From contig NZ_JAIAZY010000014.1 of assembly GCF_019459225.1 (NCBI RefSeq), forward strand, positions 1 to 64,000: DNA of 64,000 nt, read 5' to 3'. A program made the translations under genes and the position numbers. This document shows positions 63,292 through 64,000 of the stretch, one piece after another (within the stretch, counting starts at the first letter, position 1; each line of letters opens with the position of its first letter). The DNA is from Bacillus sp. IITD106. GTDB lineage: Bacteria; Bacillota; Bacilli; Bacillales; Bacillaceae_C. A model generated the notes under the pieces. The model saw only the letters and a list, made by a program, of their open reading frames with translations. It made no database searches and was not told where the DNA came from.

Positions 63292-64000
63292 ATGGAAGCT
63301 TCGGTGCCAAAAGTGAAATATACAGAATTTCGCCGGGGGCTTCAAGAAGGGGTGAGCATTGCGATTGGTTACGCACCGATTGCATTGACGTATGGTCTGC
63401 TCGCAAAAACGACTGGGCTGACATTATTTGAAACGGTCTTAATGAGTTTAGTTTTATATGCGGGAGCATCTCAATATATTGCACTTAACATGTTTGCGCT
63501 CGGAACGGGTGCTGCAGAAATGATCTTAACAACATTTATTGTTAACATTAGACATTTCCTTATGTCTGCCTCACTCAATGAAAAAGTTGAAGCTGAAGTT
63601 CCTTGGAAAAAAGCGGTTTATGCATTTGGTGTGACGGATGAAACATTTTCTGTTGCCGCTACTAAAACTGAAACGGTTGCGACGGGATATTTATTCGGAC
63701 TTAACTTAATTGCGTATACGAGCTGGGTTGTTTTCTCTGGTATCGGCTTCGGGATAGGGGCAGGACTTCCTCAAGTTTTACAGGAAAGCATGGCCATTGC
63801 TCTATACTCCATGTTTATCGGATTATTAGTGCCTTCTTTGAAAAAAAGTATGAAAGTCGCTTGTCTTGCGCTGCTAGCGGCGGTGTTTAATAGTATTTTC
63901 GTTTTTTCTGAAATTATTAGTAAAGGATGGGCCATTGTCGTGGCAACCCTTTTATCTGCTATTTTAGTAGAAATGATAGAAACGATGAAAAGAAAGGGGC
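63292..64000 (+). CDS. azlC: AzlC-family branched-chain amino acid exporter (partial)
   Basis: The gene is cut by the window end after 236 codons, near the expected C-terminus of AzlC (about 240-250). Conserved segments are RRGLQEGVSIAIGYAPIALT, LVLYAGASQYIALN and INIRHFLMSASL (seen as VNIRHFLMSASL), with about seven membrane helices. AzlC with AzlD exports branched-chain amino acids; azlD would lie beyond the window. AAGGGGGA lies 9 nt before the ATG and overlaps an inverted-repeat arm. Confidence 0.9.
   Translation, partial: MEASVPKVKYTEFRRGLQEGVSIAIGYAPIALTYGLLAKTTGLTLFETVLMSLVLYAGASQYIALNMFALGTGAAEMILTTFIVNIRHFLMSASLNEKVEAEVPWKKAVYAFGVTDETFSVAATKTETVATGYLFGLNLIAYTSWVVFSGIGFGIGAGLPQVLQESMAIALYSMFIGLLVPSLKKSMKVACLALLAAVFNSIFVFSEIISKGWAIVVATLLSAILVEMIETMKRKG

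Noticed and set aside
63140-63484. A 114-codon minus-strand ORF at the right end
   Set aside because: It is antisense to the start of azlC and its promoter; the azlC frame is clearly the coding one.

Overview
The window looks like chromosomal DNA of an endospore-forming member of the Bacillaceae (low-GC Firmicutes). It is AT-rich, has strong GGAGG-type ribosome binding sites and frequent TTG/GTG starts. It carries sporulation genes: an alpha/beta SASP, YjcZ-type microproteins, a sporulation-type histidine kinase, YhaL, and the ScoC/Hpr regulator. Much of it follows the order of the Bacillus subtilis yhe-yha-ecs-hem-yhg region. No genus can be assigned from the sequence alone. LAYOUT. 0-7 kb: secreted esterase, membrane dipeptidase, topoisomerase III, a cytoplasmic histidine kinase and two YjcZ microproteins. 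7-15 kb: class A penicillin-binding protein, fumC, SASP gene with a structured leader, msmX with its PucR/CdaR-like neighbour, and two tandem-repeat arrays. 15-29.5 kb: yheE, yheB, yheA, yhaX, yhaO-yhaN-yhaM-yhaL, prsA, yhaJ, yhaI, hpr, yhaH, trpP and hit, in B. subtilis order, but without yheC/D, yhaZ, hemZ and yhaPQ. 29.8-40.5 kb: ecsAB (no ecsC), yhaA, hmoB, hemE-hemH-hemY, yhgD and yhgE. 40.6-46 kb: Sco1-type protein, DHA2 efflux pump, acetyltransferases, MazG-like protein and two more repeat arrays. 46-50 kb: mapB/yflG, an AraC regulator, and an IS1380-type insertion sequence beside a beheaded gene. 50-60 kb: an accessory run of small metabolic and defensive enzymes (Nudix, GNAT, ASCH, methyltransferases, a PLC-like protein, DUF4003, DUF1801, FosB, a Ser/Thr kinase-like protein), mostly on the plus strand and tightly packed. 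60-64 kb: yhfH, yhfI, lplJ, yhaR and the start of an azlC gene that runs off the window. HOW THE GENES WORK TOGETHER. The hem genes make haem by the coproporphyrin route beside a haem-degrading monooxygenase. YhaO/YhaN form an Mre11/Rad50-like pair followed by the exonuclease YhaM. EcsAB, PrsA and ScoC connect to protein secretion and protease control. YhgD probably represses itself and yhgE through two matching operators. TrpP carries a recognisable TRAP-binding site over its ribosome binding site. MOST UNUSUAL SIGNALS. (1) A compact tRNA-like RNA fold, ending in ACCA, at the 5' end of a sigma-G-type SASP transcript. (2) Four intergenic tandem-repeat arrays: two belong to one 51-bp family at distant loci, and one looks seeded by the fumC terminator. 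(3) A 15-bp GGGGACAG repeat at two loci. (4) An inverted repeat that places the azlC ribosome binding site in one arm and a promoter between the arms. All folds and family calls were made by eye; no searches were run.
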